Shown here one piece after another: positions 9,260 through 16,803 of a stretch of DNA of 16,803 bases (its first letter is position 1; the number at the start of each line of letters is the position of its first letter). The stretch lies in contig JAJJLU010000079.1 of NCBI GenBank assembly GCA_023807065.1, positions 1 through 16,803 on the forward strand. Direction: 5' to 3'. The position numbers were made by a program, and so were the translations under genes. The notes beneath the pieces were generated by a model that was not told where the DNA came from, made no database searches, and saw only the letters and a program-made list of their open reading frames with translations. Source of the stretch: Isotricha intestinalis (lineage: Eukaryota; Ciliophora; Litostomatea; Vestibuliferida; Isotrichidae).

Positions 9260-11747
9260 TTAACATTTCTTTAATATATTCTTTACCAAAAGAATTAATA
9301 CTTGTTCTATAAATTGTTTTTACTATTTTAATTAAACTTAAAGCAAATTCATTAATAGAGAGTTCAGGATTATTTACAATAGGATAATTTTTTCCACTAA
9401 TAACTTTAACAAATTTTTGAATACATTCTTGTAATGATTGTTGAGTTAATTGATTAATTTTACTTTTTAAACTTTTTTCATTTTCAACAATTGTAATATT
9501 TATTTCATTATATAATTTATCAAAAATTCCTTTACTGAATTGATTTAAAAATTTATTTGTATCATTATTATATATAATTGTAATTAATTGTTGAATTAAA
9601 ATATAATTATAATAACATATTGATATTTCATTTTGAGTTATTGAAGTTAAATGTCCTTTTGATTCTATTATTATTTCCTTATTTAATTGAGCATATAATT
9701 TTAATATTGAAGAGAATGATATTAAAATTTTTGAATAATTATTTATTGAAAATGAAGAGAGCATTTTTATAGTTTCAAAAGTATATGTTATTATCTCAAA
9801 TGAAGATGGTATTATTTTAATTTGAGAACTATTTGGTAATTGTAATGATGATAATTTTTCATTTTCTTTTTCTTTATTAATTGGTATTTCAAAAAATTTA
9901 ATATTATTTTCATATGAATCTACTTTTAAAATATTAAAATCATTTATTTTATTAATATAAATTTGATAAGTATAAGGTACATTATCTAATGGAATAAAAT
10001 TATCAAATTTTATTCCTTCTTTTAATTTATTTTCTTTTGCTTTTGAATATTCTATAATAAATTTCTCTTCATATTCTTCAATTCTTTGTGAAATGTTTAA
10101 ATTATTTTTTAATATTGAATTATTGAATATTTCCTTTATTAAATGATTTTTTACTATAAATTCAGTAACATTATTTAAATAATTTTTTATTTCATCAAAT
10201 ATAACATTTATATGTTGAGAAAAAATAGATGTGAATTTATCTATTAATTTTGGTTTTAATAAATTGAAAAATTCATTATTATCATTTTTATTAAAAATTT
10301 TATTCATTAATTCAATTTCATTTTTGCAAAATTCTAAAAGATAAAAAATATATAAAATCTCATTCTTATTTTTTAATGATTGAATTTTTAAAATATTTGA
10401 TTTTATAGTATCACAATTAAAGTCAATAAATCTTTCTAACAATTTATTTTTTATAGACTGAGAAAAAGAAGAATTAAAAAACTTTTCTTGAATATCATTA
10501 ATATTATTAATTTCATTTATTTTTAAAGTCAAATTAGTTTTCATATTTATTTTAAACTCAATTATTTCAGAAAATAATTTATTATCTATTTTATAAAATT
10601 CAGCTTTATTCATATTATTTTCTTCTGATATTGTAAATAAGTTACTTAATGAATCTGAAATTAATTTTTCAATTTCTTCAACTAATGAATTATTTTTACT
10701 TTCAATAAGTATATCAATATTATTTCTTAATTCTTTAACAATATTGAATTTAGGTATTGATTCTATAATTTTTGATGCTTTATGTAAATTATTAATTTCT
10801 CTATTATTATAAATATTATTAAACTCTTTAATTTGTTCTAAAATAAATTTGATTTTTTTTAATTTAGCCTGTTTATTTTTTTTTAATATTAATTTAGCAG
10901 AAACTAAAATATAATTCTTCTTAATACTTTGAGTTTTAATCTTTAAATATTTAACAATTTCATAAAAGGAAGTAATATTATTATTTAAATGTGGTTGTAA
11001 ATGATTAATATAATTTCTAATTTTATAATTATATTCACCAATTCTTTCTAATTCAATTTTAATCATTCCAGTTTATTCAATTAATTTAGATATATTAAAT
11101 TGTAATTCAGAAGGAGATAATTCTAATAATTTTTCATCTAATTTATAAATTCTTTCATCAACTAAAAATCTTGGTTCAATTTTATCAAAAATATGTTCAG
11201 AATTTGAAATATAATTTTTAGAGTTCATTTCTTCTTTTATTTCTTGTAAAGAATTATTTCCAAAAATCATTCTATTAAAATGATTATAATGAAAAGTTGA
11301 ATAATCATGATGTAATATTTTTAAATAATCATCATAATTTTTGTTAATATAATCTTTTAATTGAAAAGTTTTTTGATTTATTGAAGAGTCTTCACTTGAT
11401 GTTGTTGACTTATCATTTTTTTCTTTTAATGATTTTTTTTTCTTATGTTTTTTATTCTCTTCTTCTTTTTCTTTTTCTTTTTCATTTTTAATTGAAATAT
11501 TATCATTTAAATTATAATTTTGGAAAATATCTATTATTGAAAATTTCAATGTTTCTTTTTTAAAGTCATTTGTAGGAATTATTTTTGGTTTTTTTATTTT
11601 TTGTTTTAATTTAGATAAATAATTTTTTGATAATGGATTATTTAATATTGCACTAAAATTTTGTTTTGGTAAATCAATATCACTATCAGTAGTAAACGAA
11701 CTTGAATTTGATTCAATGAGTCTATGTGAATTAATTTCTTTATTCAT
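9255..11747 (-). CDS. Probable vesicle-tethering complex subunit (VPS54/VPS50-like), split by an in-frame TAA
   Basis: Two open stretches in the same frame, 11747-11073 and 11066-9255, are separated only by TAA (11073-11075) and two sense codons. Together they give about 830 residues. The N-terminus is Ser/Lys-rich and disordered with an acidic/Lys patch. From about residue 150 the protein is almost all helix: a short motif region (DYDDYLKILHHDYSTFHYNHF), then long coiled-coil-like helices across the stop, then helical bundles to the end. The layout (short leader, coiled coil, KK-rich helix, then IIESIPKFNIVKELRNNI) resembles GARP/EARP or related tethering subunits, which capture endosome-derived vesicles at the Golgi. 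I see no diagnostic motif, so the family call is tentative; another CATCHR-type subunit is possible. The stop is likely a single-base change or error, since the helix pattern runs on across it. Confidence 0.5.
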
Positions 11748-11808
11748 TTCAATAAAAATAATTCTATAAAAAATAAATAAAAAATATATAAATTATAATA
11801 AAAGCCCT

Positions 11809-12468
11809 TTATTTATCAATTTGAATAAAATTGGCTTTTACATATTGTGCAAGTGCTAATACTGAAATAGATTTACCACATCCATTTGGACCATATAATA
11901 ATAGAGATTTATTTTTTGAAATAATTGCTTTATTATATGTATGAATTAAATAATTTTGTAAATTATTTTCTTGATCACCTTGGAAAATGTCATTGAAAGA
12001 AATAAAATTATTTTGAATGATATATTGGTTTATATATTCTTTTGTAGATTGTGAATTATCTTTAGGTTTATAATTGAATTTTGCTTTATGATAATTATAT
12101 AATTCCATATAATATTTTGATTGTAACGATAAAAATCTTGAAAGCAAACAATTTATTTTTGGTATATATTCTTTTAAAAATATTCCTTTATTTTCTATAT
12201 ATTCTTTTAATTGTTTTAAAATCTTTAATCCTTTTTTTAATAATTCAATTGATTTAATTATTTCTGATTGTTTAAATAAGGAAAATGAATCATTCATCTT
12301 TTTGAAACATTCATAAAAAATTCTTTCCGTTTTTTTTTTTTCTTCTTCTATTTTAATATTTTTATTATTTAAATTAGTATTTTGATGAACATCTTTTTGA
12401 ACTTGTTCATAATTTGGGTTATAATTCCTATTAATAAAATTGGTATTATTTTGATTTGGAAAGTTCAT
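11809..12468 (-). CDS. N-terminal part of a katanin/spastin-like AAA-ATPase, ending after Walker A
   Basis: The 219-residue product starts with an Asn-rich leader. A helical bundle follows (about residues 45-130) that resembles an MIT domain. Then comes the AAA entry motif ISFNDIFQG, which corresponds to the family's 'F-DI-G' strand, and then LLLYGPNGCGKS, a Walker A with Asn and Cys in place of the usual Pro and Thr. It stops at FIQIDK, where a complete AAA protein would go on for some 200 residues with Walker B, sensor and arginine-finger regions. No other frame continues the domain in the 61 bases before the next gene. As it stands it may bind nucleotide but could not hydrolyse it. It is either a deletion relic, a rearranged gene or a real truncated paralogue. 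Confidence 0.65.
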   Translation of the reverse strand: MNFPNQNNTNFINRNYNPNYEQVQKDVHQNTNLNNKNIKIEEEKKKTERIFYECFKKMNDSFSLFKQSEIIKSIELLKKGLKILKQLKEYIENKGIFLKEYIPKINCLLSRFLSLQSKYYMELYNYHKAKFNYKPKDNSQSTKEYINQYIIQNNFISFNDIFQGDQENNLQNYLIHTYNKAIISKNKSLLLYGPNGCGKSISVLALAQYVKANFIQIDK

Positions 12469-12801
12469 AATTTAATTTTTTAATTTTTTTATTCATTTTT
12501 GTTATTTATAATGGAAATTGGAGAATTATATGTGATTAGATTTTATGTAAATATTATCTAAATTTTTTGAATTATTTTGAATTAATATTTGGAATTAAGA
12601 ACTATTTTCAAAAAAGCATTTTAAAATTCAAATATTTTTATATTTAATAAAATATATTTCAAAAAAGGTAATGAAACTAAAAATTTTTTTTAGGTTTATT
12701 AATCATCAATTTTTGAAATAGTTAATTTATTAATTAATCAAATTATTAAAAATTAATATATTGAAAAATTAATTAAATTAATTTTTTATTAATTATTAAG
12801 G
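12469..12801. other. Divergent intergenic region, no gene seen
   Basis: This gap of about 330 bases separates the minus-strand AAA-ATPase fragment from the plus-strand membrane-protein gene, so it should hold two promoters. It consists of A/T-rich sequence with no recognisable element and no coding frame I trust. Confidence 0.6.
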
Positions 12802-14985
12802 ATGAATTATAAAGGAACTTTTATTCCTTTAATTCCTAAAGATAATATTATTAATGATTGGGATTTAAAATGTTTTTATCAATCAAACGGTCATTGGATA
12901 TTTACTTTTCATTTAAATTTAAATCATCCTGGAAAATTATTTGGTTATAAAATAGAAAAAAATGAATTTAAAAATTTAGAATCTATTAAAAATGGAATTT
13001 TTGATTTTATTTGGAATAATTATCCTTTAAATATTAATTATTATAATTTAATTGGTTTATTAATGGATGGTCCTTATATATCTTTACATTTAATTCAAGT
13101 TAAAATTGAAGAAAATAATATTAATGGAATTGAAGGTCCTCTTATTAAATTAGATAAAAAGTTAGATTATTTAAGGGCAAATTTCTCAGGTGATAATTAT
13201 TTATATTGGTTTAGTTATAATAAAACTAATTTAATCTCAGGTTTTTCTAATGAACATATTTATTATATGGATAATTTAAGTAATTTAACTTTTAAATTAA
13301 ACCATTTTCTTCCTTTTGAATTTTTTGGTAATTATGAAATTAAAAATGTCAATTTTGTGAAAAGAACTCAATTTATTTATTATGAAATTGATGAATGGAT
13401 TAAACAAGATAAAATTACTCATTTTGGAATAATTGATATAAGAAAAAATTTAGTTTTATTTGATACAATAGAAAAAATAAAAGATATAAAATATCATTCT
13501 TCAAATTCTTTATTAATTATAACTGATAATTCAGCTTATAAATTATGTATTTTTGCAAAAGATAAATATAATAATTGTATTGATAAATGTCCTTTAAATA
13601 CTTATTTAATTTTAGATACAGAAAAATTTAATTATTGTGGAAATCAAAAAGAAAATTATTGTAATAATTATATTATAAAACCAAATAACGTTTGTGTAAA
13701 AAGTTGTAATAATAATTTATTTTATATTGAAAATCAAAATTGTATTTTATGTAAAGATTTAAATATTAATAAACCATATAAAGTATATAATGAAAATATA
13801 TGTTTGGAAAATAAACCTGAAAATACTTTTATATTAAATGAAAAATTAAAAATATTAAAATTTTGTGATAATTCATGTAAAACTTGTTTAGAAGAAAAAA
13901 AAAATGAATGTTTATCATGTAAAGAAGGATATAATTTAGAAGAAGGAAAATGTATTTATTTAAATAATAAAGATAATAATATTTATCAAAGTTACTCTGG
14001 TTCTTTTTCAATAATTAAAATTCCTGAAAAACCTTTATTTGATGAAACTATTAAAACTAAATTTGGAGAAATCAAATATATTATAAAAGAAAAAGATAAT
14101 AATAACACTCATTTTTTTAATTATTGCTTTGAAGGATTAAAAAATTTAAATTTAATTCATGGAATTAATTTAGATTATAAAAAATATGATAATAATAAAA
14201 TTTGTTTTGAAAATTTCATAAAAGATGATTTTGATAAATATTCTAATGATATATGTGAATTATTTTATGAAACAAAATATATTGATAAAAAAATTTATTC
14301 ATCCAGTAAAAGTAATAGAAATAGATTTTTTGGAGGAACTCCAAAAAATTTAATTAAAAATTATAATAAATTTACTTTTAATCATAAAAAAGATAAAATT
14401 TCTGAAATTAAAATTATATTTAATGATGGAAATAATTTTATTATTAATGTAAAAGATGAAGAATCTTTATTTACAATCAATGAAAATTTTAATTATATGT
14501 TTTGTTTACCTAAAAAAATTTATGATATATTTGAAAATTATATTTTTAGTTATAATCAAAATAAAAAAGCTTTTTGGGGATTAAATAAATTAAATGAAGA
14601 AGAAAAAAATTTATTTCCTAATATAATTTCCTTTAAAATTGGAAATAAAATATTTACTTTATCAAAAGACTTTTTATTTAATAAATTAAATTTAGAATTT
14701 AATTTTATTAATAATTATGAATGTGATAATTTCATTTTTGGATTTCATTTTTTAAAGTTGTTTGATTTTAGAGAATTTAATTTAGAATCAGAAGAAGTTA
14801 ATTTATATTTAGATAAAAATAATAATTTAATGATTGAAGAAGAAGAAAAAAAAGAAATATTAATTTCTAAATTGAATATTATTATTATATTTTCTTTTAT
14901 TATCCTTTTTATTATTATTGCTCTTATCAAAAAAAAACATAAAATGAAAAAAATAGAATATTATAATTATTATTTTGACATTTAA
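12802..14985 (+). CDS. One-pass membrane protein with Cys-rich region and degenerate pepsin-like lobe
   Basis: This is an uninterrupted 727-residue frame. Residues 1-250 are beta-rich (WD- or propeller-like strands, unassigned). Residues 259-385 are Cys-rich with furin-like spacing (CDNSCKTCLEEKKNECLSC). Residues 400-672 look like the C-terminal half of an A1 aspartic protease: FFGG at 509-512, a strand pair, LPKKIYD at 569-575, and the closing FIFGFHFLKLFDFREFNLE (644-661), comparable to the 'ILG--FLR----FD' end of pepsins. At the position of the catalytic Asp-Thr/Ser-Gly the residues are E561-N-F, so this lobe should be inactive. A hydrophobic helix (about 691-709) is followed by a short basic tail, giving an outside-N orientation. 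No signal peptide is obvious at the ATG; the start may lie upstream or be internal to a longer gene. Function is unknown. Confidence 0.75.
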   Translation: MNYKGTFIPLIPKDNIINDWDLKCFYQSNGHWIFTFHLNLNHPGKLFGYKIEKNEFKNLESIKNGIFDFIWNNYPLNINYYNLIGLLMDGPYISLHLIQVKIEENNINGIEGPLIKLDKKLDYLRANFSGDNYLYWFSYNKTNLISGFSNEHIYYMDNLSNLTFKLNHFLPFEFFGNYEIKNVNFVKRTQFIYYEIDEWIKQDKITHFGIIDIRKNLVLFDTIEKIKDIKYHSSNSLLIITDNSAYKLCIFAKDKYNNCIDKCPLNTYLILDTEKFNYCGNQKENYCNNYIIKPNNVCVKSCNNNLFYIENQNCILCKDLNINKPYKVYNENICLENKPENTFILNEKLKILKFCDNSCKTCLEEKKNECLSCKEGYNLEEGKCIYLNNKDNNIYQSYSGSFSIIKIPEKPLFDETIKTKFGEIKYIIKEKDNNNTHFFNYCFEGLKNLNLIHGINLDYKKYDNNKICFENFIKDDFDKYSNDICELFYETKYIDKKIYSSSKSNRNRFFGGTPKNLIKNYNKFTFNHKKDKISEIKIIFNDGNNFIINVKDEESLFTINENFNYMFCLPKKIYDIFENYIFSYNQNKKAFWGLNKLNEEEKNLFPNIISFKIGNKIFTLSKDFLFNKLNLEFNFINNYECDNFIFGFHFLKLFDFREFNLESEEVNLYLDKNNNLMIEEEEKKEILISKLNIIIIFSFIILFIIIALIKKKHKMKKIEYYNYYFDI

Positions 14986-15128
14986 AGTTATTTTAAAAAA
15001 TTAAAAAAATTATACAAAAATAAAAATAAATTGTGTCTTCTAAACTATTAATTTTTTATTTATTTTTTGTTTTATTTATTATTATTGAATAATTTATGAT
15101 TGATTAATGGATAAATATTTCTATTTAT

Positions 15129-15282
15129 ATTAATTTTATAATCTAAATATTGGTTCTTCTTAAATATCATGTTTAAATTAGTTAATTAAAAAATATAGTT
15201 AATTAATATAAGAAAAATATAGTTAATTATTTTAAGAAAAAAAAAGTTATTCATTTTAAATTAGTTTATAGTAGAAAATGGG
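15129..15282 (-). repeat. Inverted copy of the unit C 5' flank at the right end of unit B
   Basis: Read on the minus strand from 15282 inward, this stretch matches 15373-15486 read on the plus strand. Identity is highest next to the telomere (AAAATGGG, then about 50 bases with few differences). It is high again around TATAAAATTAAT at the inner end (about 20 of 21 positions). The copy here is longer because of a tandem duplication of a 24-bp unit (15191-15214 and 15215-15238). The match fades where the GTPase coding sequence begins. Confidence 0.75.
15191..15238. repeat. Two tandem 24-bp repeats
   Basis: The unit AAATATAGTTAATTAATATA plus AGAA is followed at once by a second copy that differs at three bases. 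A shorter related A-run plus GTTA element follows. The array lies in the subtelomeric end of unit B and accounts for most of the length difference from the inverted copy in unit C. Confidence 0.8.
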
Positions 15283-15377
15283 AATTGGGGATTGGTATTG
15301 GAACCAATCCCCAATCCCTATCCACAAAATCTATCCCAATCCCTTTCCCTATCCCCAATCCCCATCCCCATCCCCAT
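15280..15377. repeat. Internal head-to-head telomere junction 2, degenerate
   Basis: G-rich repeats (GGGAATTGGGGATTGG..., 15280-15301) pass into C-rich repeats up to 15377. GGGGATTGGT at 15287-15296 and ACCAATCCCC at 15303-15312 form an inverted pair around a 6-base spacer. The C-rich side contains many off-pattern units (CCCTAT, CCACAAAAT, CCCTTT, CCCCAT), unlike the regular terminal repeats of the window. Confidence 0.85.
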
Positions 15378-15486
15378 TTTATACTATAAATTAATTTAAA
15401 ATGATTAACTATTTTTTTCTTATGGTAACTATTTTTTTAAACATGGTATATTTAAACAGAACAAATATTTATATTATAAAATTAAT
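15373..15486 (+). repeat. 5' flank of the GTPase gene, inverted partner of 15129-15282
   Basis: This stretch holds the telomere-proximal leader of unit C and probably the promoter of the GTPase gene. Its inverted partner at the end of unit B is not followed by a GTPase frame. The shared part ends at the ATG of 15485. That supports a noncoding role for the shared part and supports 15485 rather than 15401 as the translation start. Confidence 0.7.
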
Positions 15487-16636
15487 GGAAAATATTCATA
15501 ATTGTCTTTTAGTCGGAGAAACTGGATCAGGGAAGAGTTCCTTTGGTAATTTTGCTGTAGGAAAAGAAGATGCCTTTTTTGTTTCAGATGATGCTCTTTC
15601 ATGTACAAAAAATACTATTAGAATAATTAGTCAACTTGATCCTAATATAAGTATAGTGGACACTCCAGGTCTACAAGACAGTAGTGGAAGTGATAAAATT
15701 CATTATGAACAAATGCTAAAAATAATAAAAGAAATGAAATATTTACATTTTATTCTTATAGTTATTAATTTTACAAGTCCAAGATTTACTGCTTCAATGC
15801 AATATATGATAAAATTTTTATGTAATGTTTTTCCGAAAAATTTCGCTCATCATGTTGGAATTATATTTACACATTATGATCATGATTATCAAGTGAAAAT
15901 AAATAAGAAAAAAAATAGAGACCCAAGGGAAAATAGAGAAGAATTAATTAGAAATATTATGGAATTAATAAGTCATACAACAAATGAGGAACTGTTTTTA
16001 GGACCTCCTAAGTATTTTTTAGATAGTTATATTGAGGATGATAATTCTAAGGCAGAATTAAATAGATTAATTGCCTTCGCTAAGACTTTGAATCCAATTG
16101 AGGATATTAGAGAATGTAATATAAAACATAAAAAGGAGGAAGAAGAATTTGAAGAAAGAAATAGAGAACAAGAAGAAGGTAATTATATAGTTACTTATAG
16201 GACAAAATATAGTAGAATAAAATATACTGATTATGATAATAATATAACATATAGCGATTGGAAAGAATTAAATACAGAAAAAAGTTATAGAAGTATACCA
16301 GTAAGATATGAAACTGTTTATGTCTCTAGAAAAGATGATGATGAAGATAAAAAAAAAAAGGAAGAAGAAAACATGAGATTAAAAGAAAGAGAAGAAGAAG
16401 AAAGACAAAAAATAAACGATAAATTAGACAAACTAAAAACTTGTAATAAGGTAGTAGAAGCAGGAGCACTTGGATATGTTGGAAGTGTTTTATTAGGAAT
16501 TGGAGGAGTACTGCTTACACCAACATGTCCTGTGGTTGGACCCATGATGGTAGAAGCCGCAGTTGCAGGAATGACAGGGTCAGCAGCTACATCGGTTGGA
16601 GGTGGTATTGTTTCTAATATCATTTCAAATTCTTGA
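15485..16636 (+). CDS. AIG1/GIMAP-family GTPase with hydrophobic glycine-rich tail
   Basis: From the ATG at 15485 the product has 383 residues. An in-frame ATG at 15401 would add 28 hydrophobic residues, but that stretch lies in a noncoding-looking repeat, so I prefer 15485. The GTPase motifs are clear: G1 GETGSGKSS (11-19), a switch Thr near 41-44, G3 DTPG (59-62) and G4 THYD (129-132), with the AIG1-type His in place of the usual Lys. After the G domain come an acidic/Lys helix, a short beta-rich insert (about 233-282, NYIVTYRTKYSRIKYTDY) and a charged coiled coil (284-318). The last 60 residues are hydrophobic, rich in Gly, Ala and Val (VEAGALGYVGSVLLGIGGVLL...). GIMAP proteins are membrane-scaffold GTPases of the septin/dynamin-related group; the tail probably inserts in membrane. 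Base composition is less AT-rich in the tail-coding part than in neighbouring genes. Confidence 0.88.
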   Translation: MENIHNCLLVGETGSGKSSFGNFAVGKEDAFFVSDDALSCTKNTIRIISQLDPNISIVDTPGLQDSSGSDKIHYEQMLKIIKEMKYLHFILIVINFTSPRFTASMQYMIKFLCNVFPKNFAHHVGIIFTHYDHDYQVKINKKKNRDPRENREELIRNIMELISHTTNEELFLGPPKYFLDSYIEDDNSKAELNRLIAFAKTLNPIEDIRECNIKHKKEEEEFEERNREQEEGNYIVTYRTKYSRIKYTDYDNNITYSDWKELNTEKSYRSIPVRYETVYVSRKDDDEDKKKKEEENMRLKEREEEERQKINDKLDKLKTCNKVVEAGALGYVGSVLLGIGGVLLTPTCPVVGPMMVEAAVAGMTGSAATSVGGGIVSNIISNS

Positions 16637-16788
16637 ATTAAGAATTCTATTTTTTATGATTTTTTAACTAAATATTAAAAATAATATAATATTTTAGTAT
16701 ATTATTATTTTTTATCTTTTTAAATATCAATTATTTTTTATTGATTTTTTTATTTATTAATTTAAATATTATATATTATTTTTGATGT

Positions 16789-16803
16789 GGGGATTGGGGA
16801 TTG
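16789..16803. repeat. Right terminal telomere, G-rich strand (GGGGATT units)
   Basis: The window ends in two GGGGATT units plus the start of a third. They are the exact complement of the left terminal repeats, so the sequence is telomere-capped at both ends. Confidence 0.85.

Larger units (their letters stand above)
6930..15301. other. Unit B: putative macronuclear minichromosome of four genes
   Basis: This segment is bounded by C-rich repeats on the left (6930-6960) and G-rich repeats on the right (15280-15301). It holds three minus-strand genes closely spaced (NFX1-like, tethering subunit, AAA-ATPase) and a divergent membrane-protein gene. The size, about 8.4 kb, is inferred from the telomere orientation. 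Its right end shares sequence with the left end of unit C. Confidence 0.6.
15302..16803. other. Unit C: putative single-gene macronuclear chromosome
   Basis: The segment has C-rich telomeric repeats on the left (15302-15377) and G-rich repeats on the right (16789-16803), with one gene between. About 110 bases separate the left telomere from the ATG, and about 150 bases separate the stop from the right telomere. This is the compact layout of gene-sized ciliate chromosomes. Confidence 0.65.

Noticed and set aside
13829..14930. Small minus-strand frames at 13829-14011 and 14745-14930
   Set aside because: They lie wholly inside the 727-residue plus-strand gene and are hydrophobic low-complexity shadows.
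15401..15484. N-terminal hydrophobic extension of the GTPase
   Set aside because: The stretch lies inside the inverted repeat shared with the noncoding end of unit B. The partner copy keeps the DNA similarity but not the reading frame, so translation from 15485 is preferred.
16318..16623. Minus-strand open frame opposite the GTPase tail
   Set aside because: It is a Ser/Pro/Thr-rich mirror of the GTPase coding sequence with no family features; the plus-strand frame has clear GTPase motifs.
1..16803. Reassigned ciliate code with TAA/TAG as Gln throughout
   Set aside because: Long genes (12802-14985, and the second part of the tethering subunit) contain no in-frame TAA or TAG, and TAA ends several genes. 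The few in-frame TAA codons are treated as local anomalies.
1..16803. tRNA or rRNA genes
   Set aside because: No cloverleaf with a GTTC-type loop and no conserved rRNA segment was seen; apart from the telomeres the intergenic stretches are uniformly A/T-rich.

Overview
The window looks like macronuclear (somatic) DNA of a ciliate, most likely an anaerobic litostome of the rumen type. Three things point there. The sequence begins with C-rich telomeric repeats (CCCCAAT units, 1-17) and ends with the complementary G-rich repeats (GGGGATT units, 16789-16803), so it is capped at both ends. Base composition is extremely AT-rich, with genes packed closely and no recognisable introns. The protein families are eukaryotic: NFX1-type zinc fingers, a kinase fold with a B-box, an AIG1/GIMAP GTPase, and furin-like Cys-rich membrane proteins. 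TAA and TGA serve as normal gene ends, which argues against the TAA/TAG = Gln code of many ciliates. The ciliate assignment rests on the telomeres plus architecture; the rumen/litostome part is recall and less certain.

Telomere-like repeats also occur internally at two places, each as G-rich repeats running head-to-head into C-rich repeats (6917-6960 and 15280-15377). The window is therefore best read as three small chromosomes joined end to end: unit A (1 to about 6929), unit B (about 6930 to 15301) and unit C (about 15302 to 16803). Whether the joins are real telomere fusions or amplification/assembly chimeras cannot be decided from sequence alone.

Unit A holds a pseudokinase/B-box/DUF285 leucine-rich repeat gene (170-2257, +), a secreted or type I membrane Cys-rich gene broken by four frameshifts (2857-5820, +), and a small Met-Gly-Cys (probably lipid-anchored) gene broken by two frameshifts and two stops (5982-6707, -). 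Unit B holds, on the minus strand, an NFX1-type zinc-finger gene without a visible start (7125-9259), a probable vesicle-tethering subunit split by an in-frame TAA (9255-11747), and an AAA-ATPase that stops just after Walker A (11809-12468). Divergent from these is a one-pass membrane protein with a Cys-rich region and a degenerate pepsin-like lobe (12802-14985, +). Unit C is a single-gene chromosome for an AIG1/GIMAP-like GTPase (15485-16636, +). Its 5' flank is repeated in inverted orientation at the right end of unit B.

No shared pathway joins these genes. The strongest themes are repeat-rich recognition or signalling proteins, Cys-rich surface proteins and membrane-trafficking components. 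The frameshifts sit mostly in A runs and the premature stops are mostly TAA. That pattern fits either gene decay or long-read/amplification errors, and it should be resolved before any of these genes is called dead.
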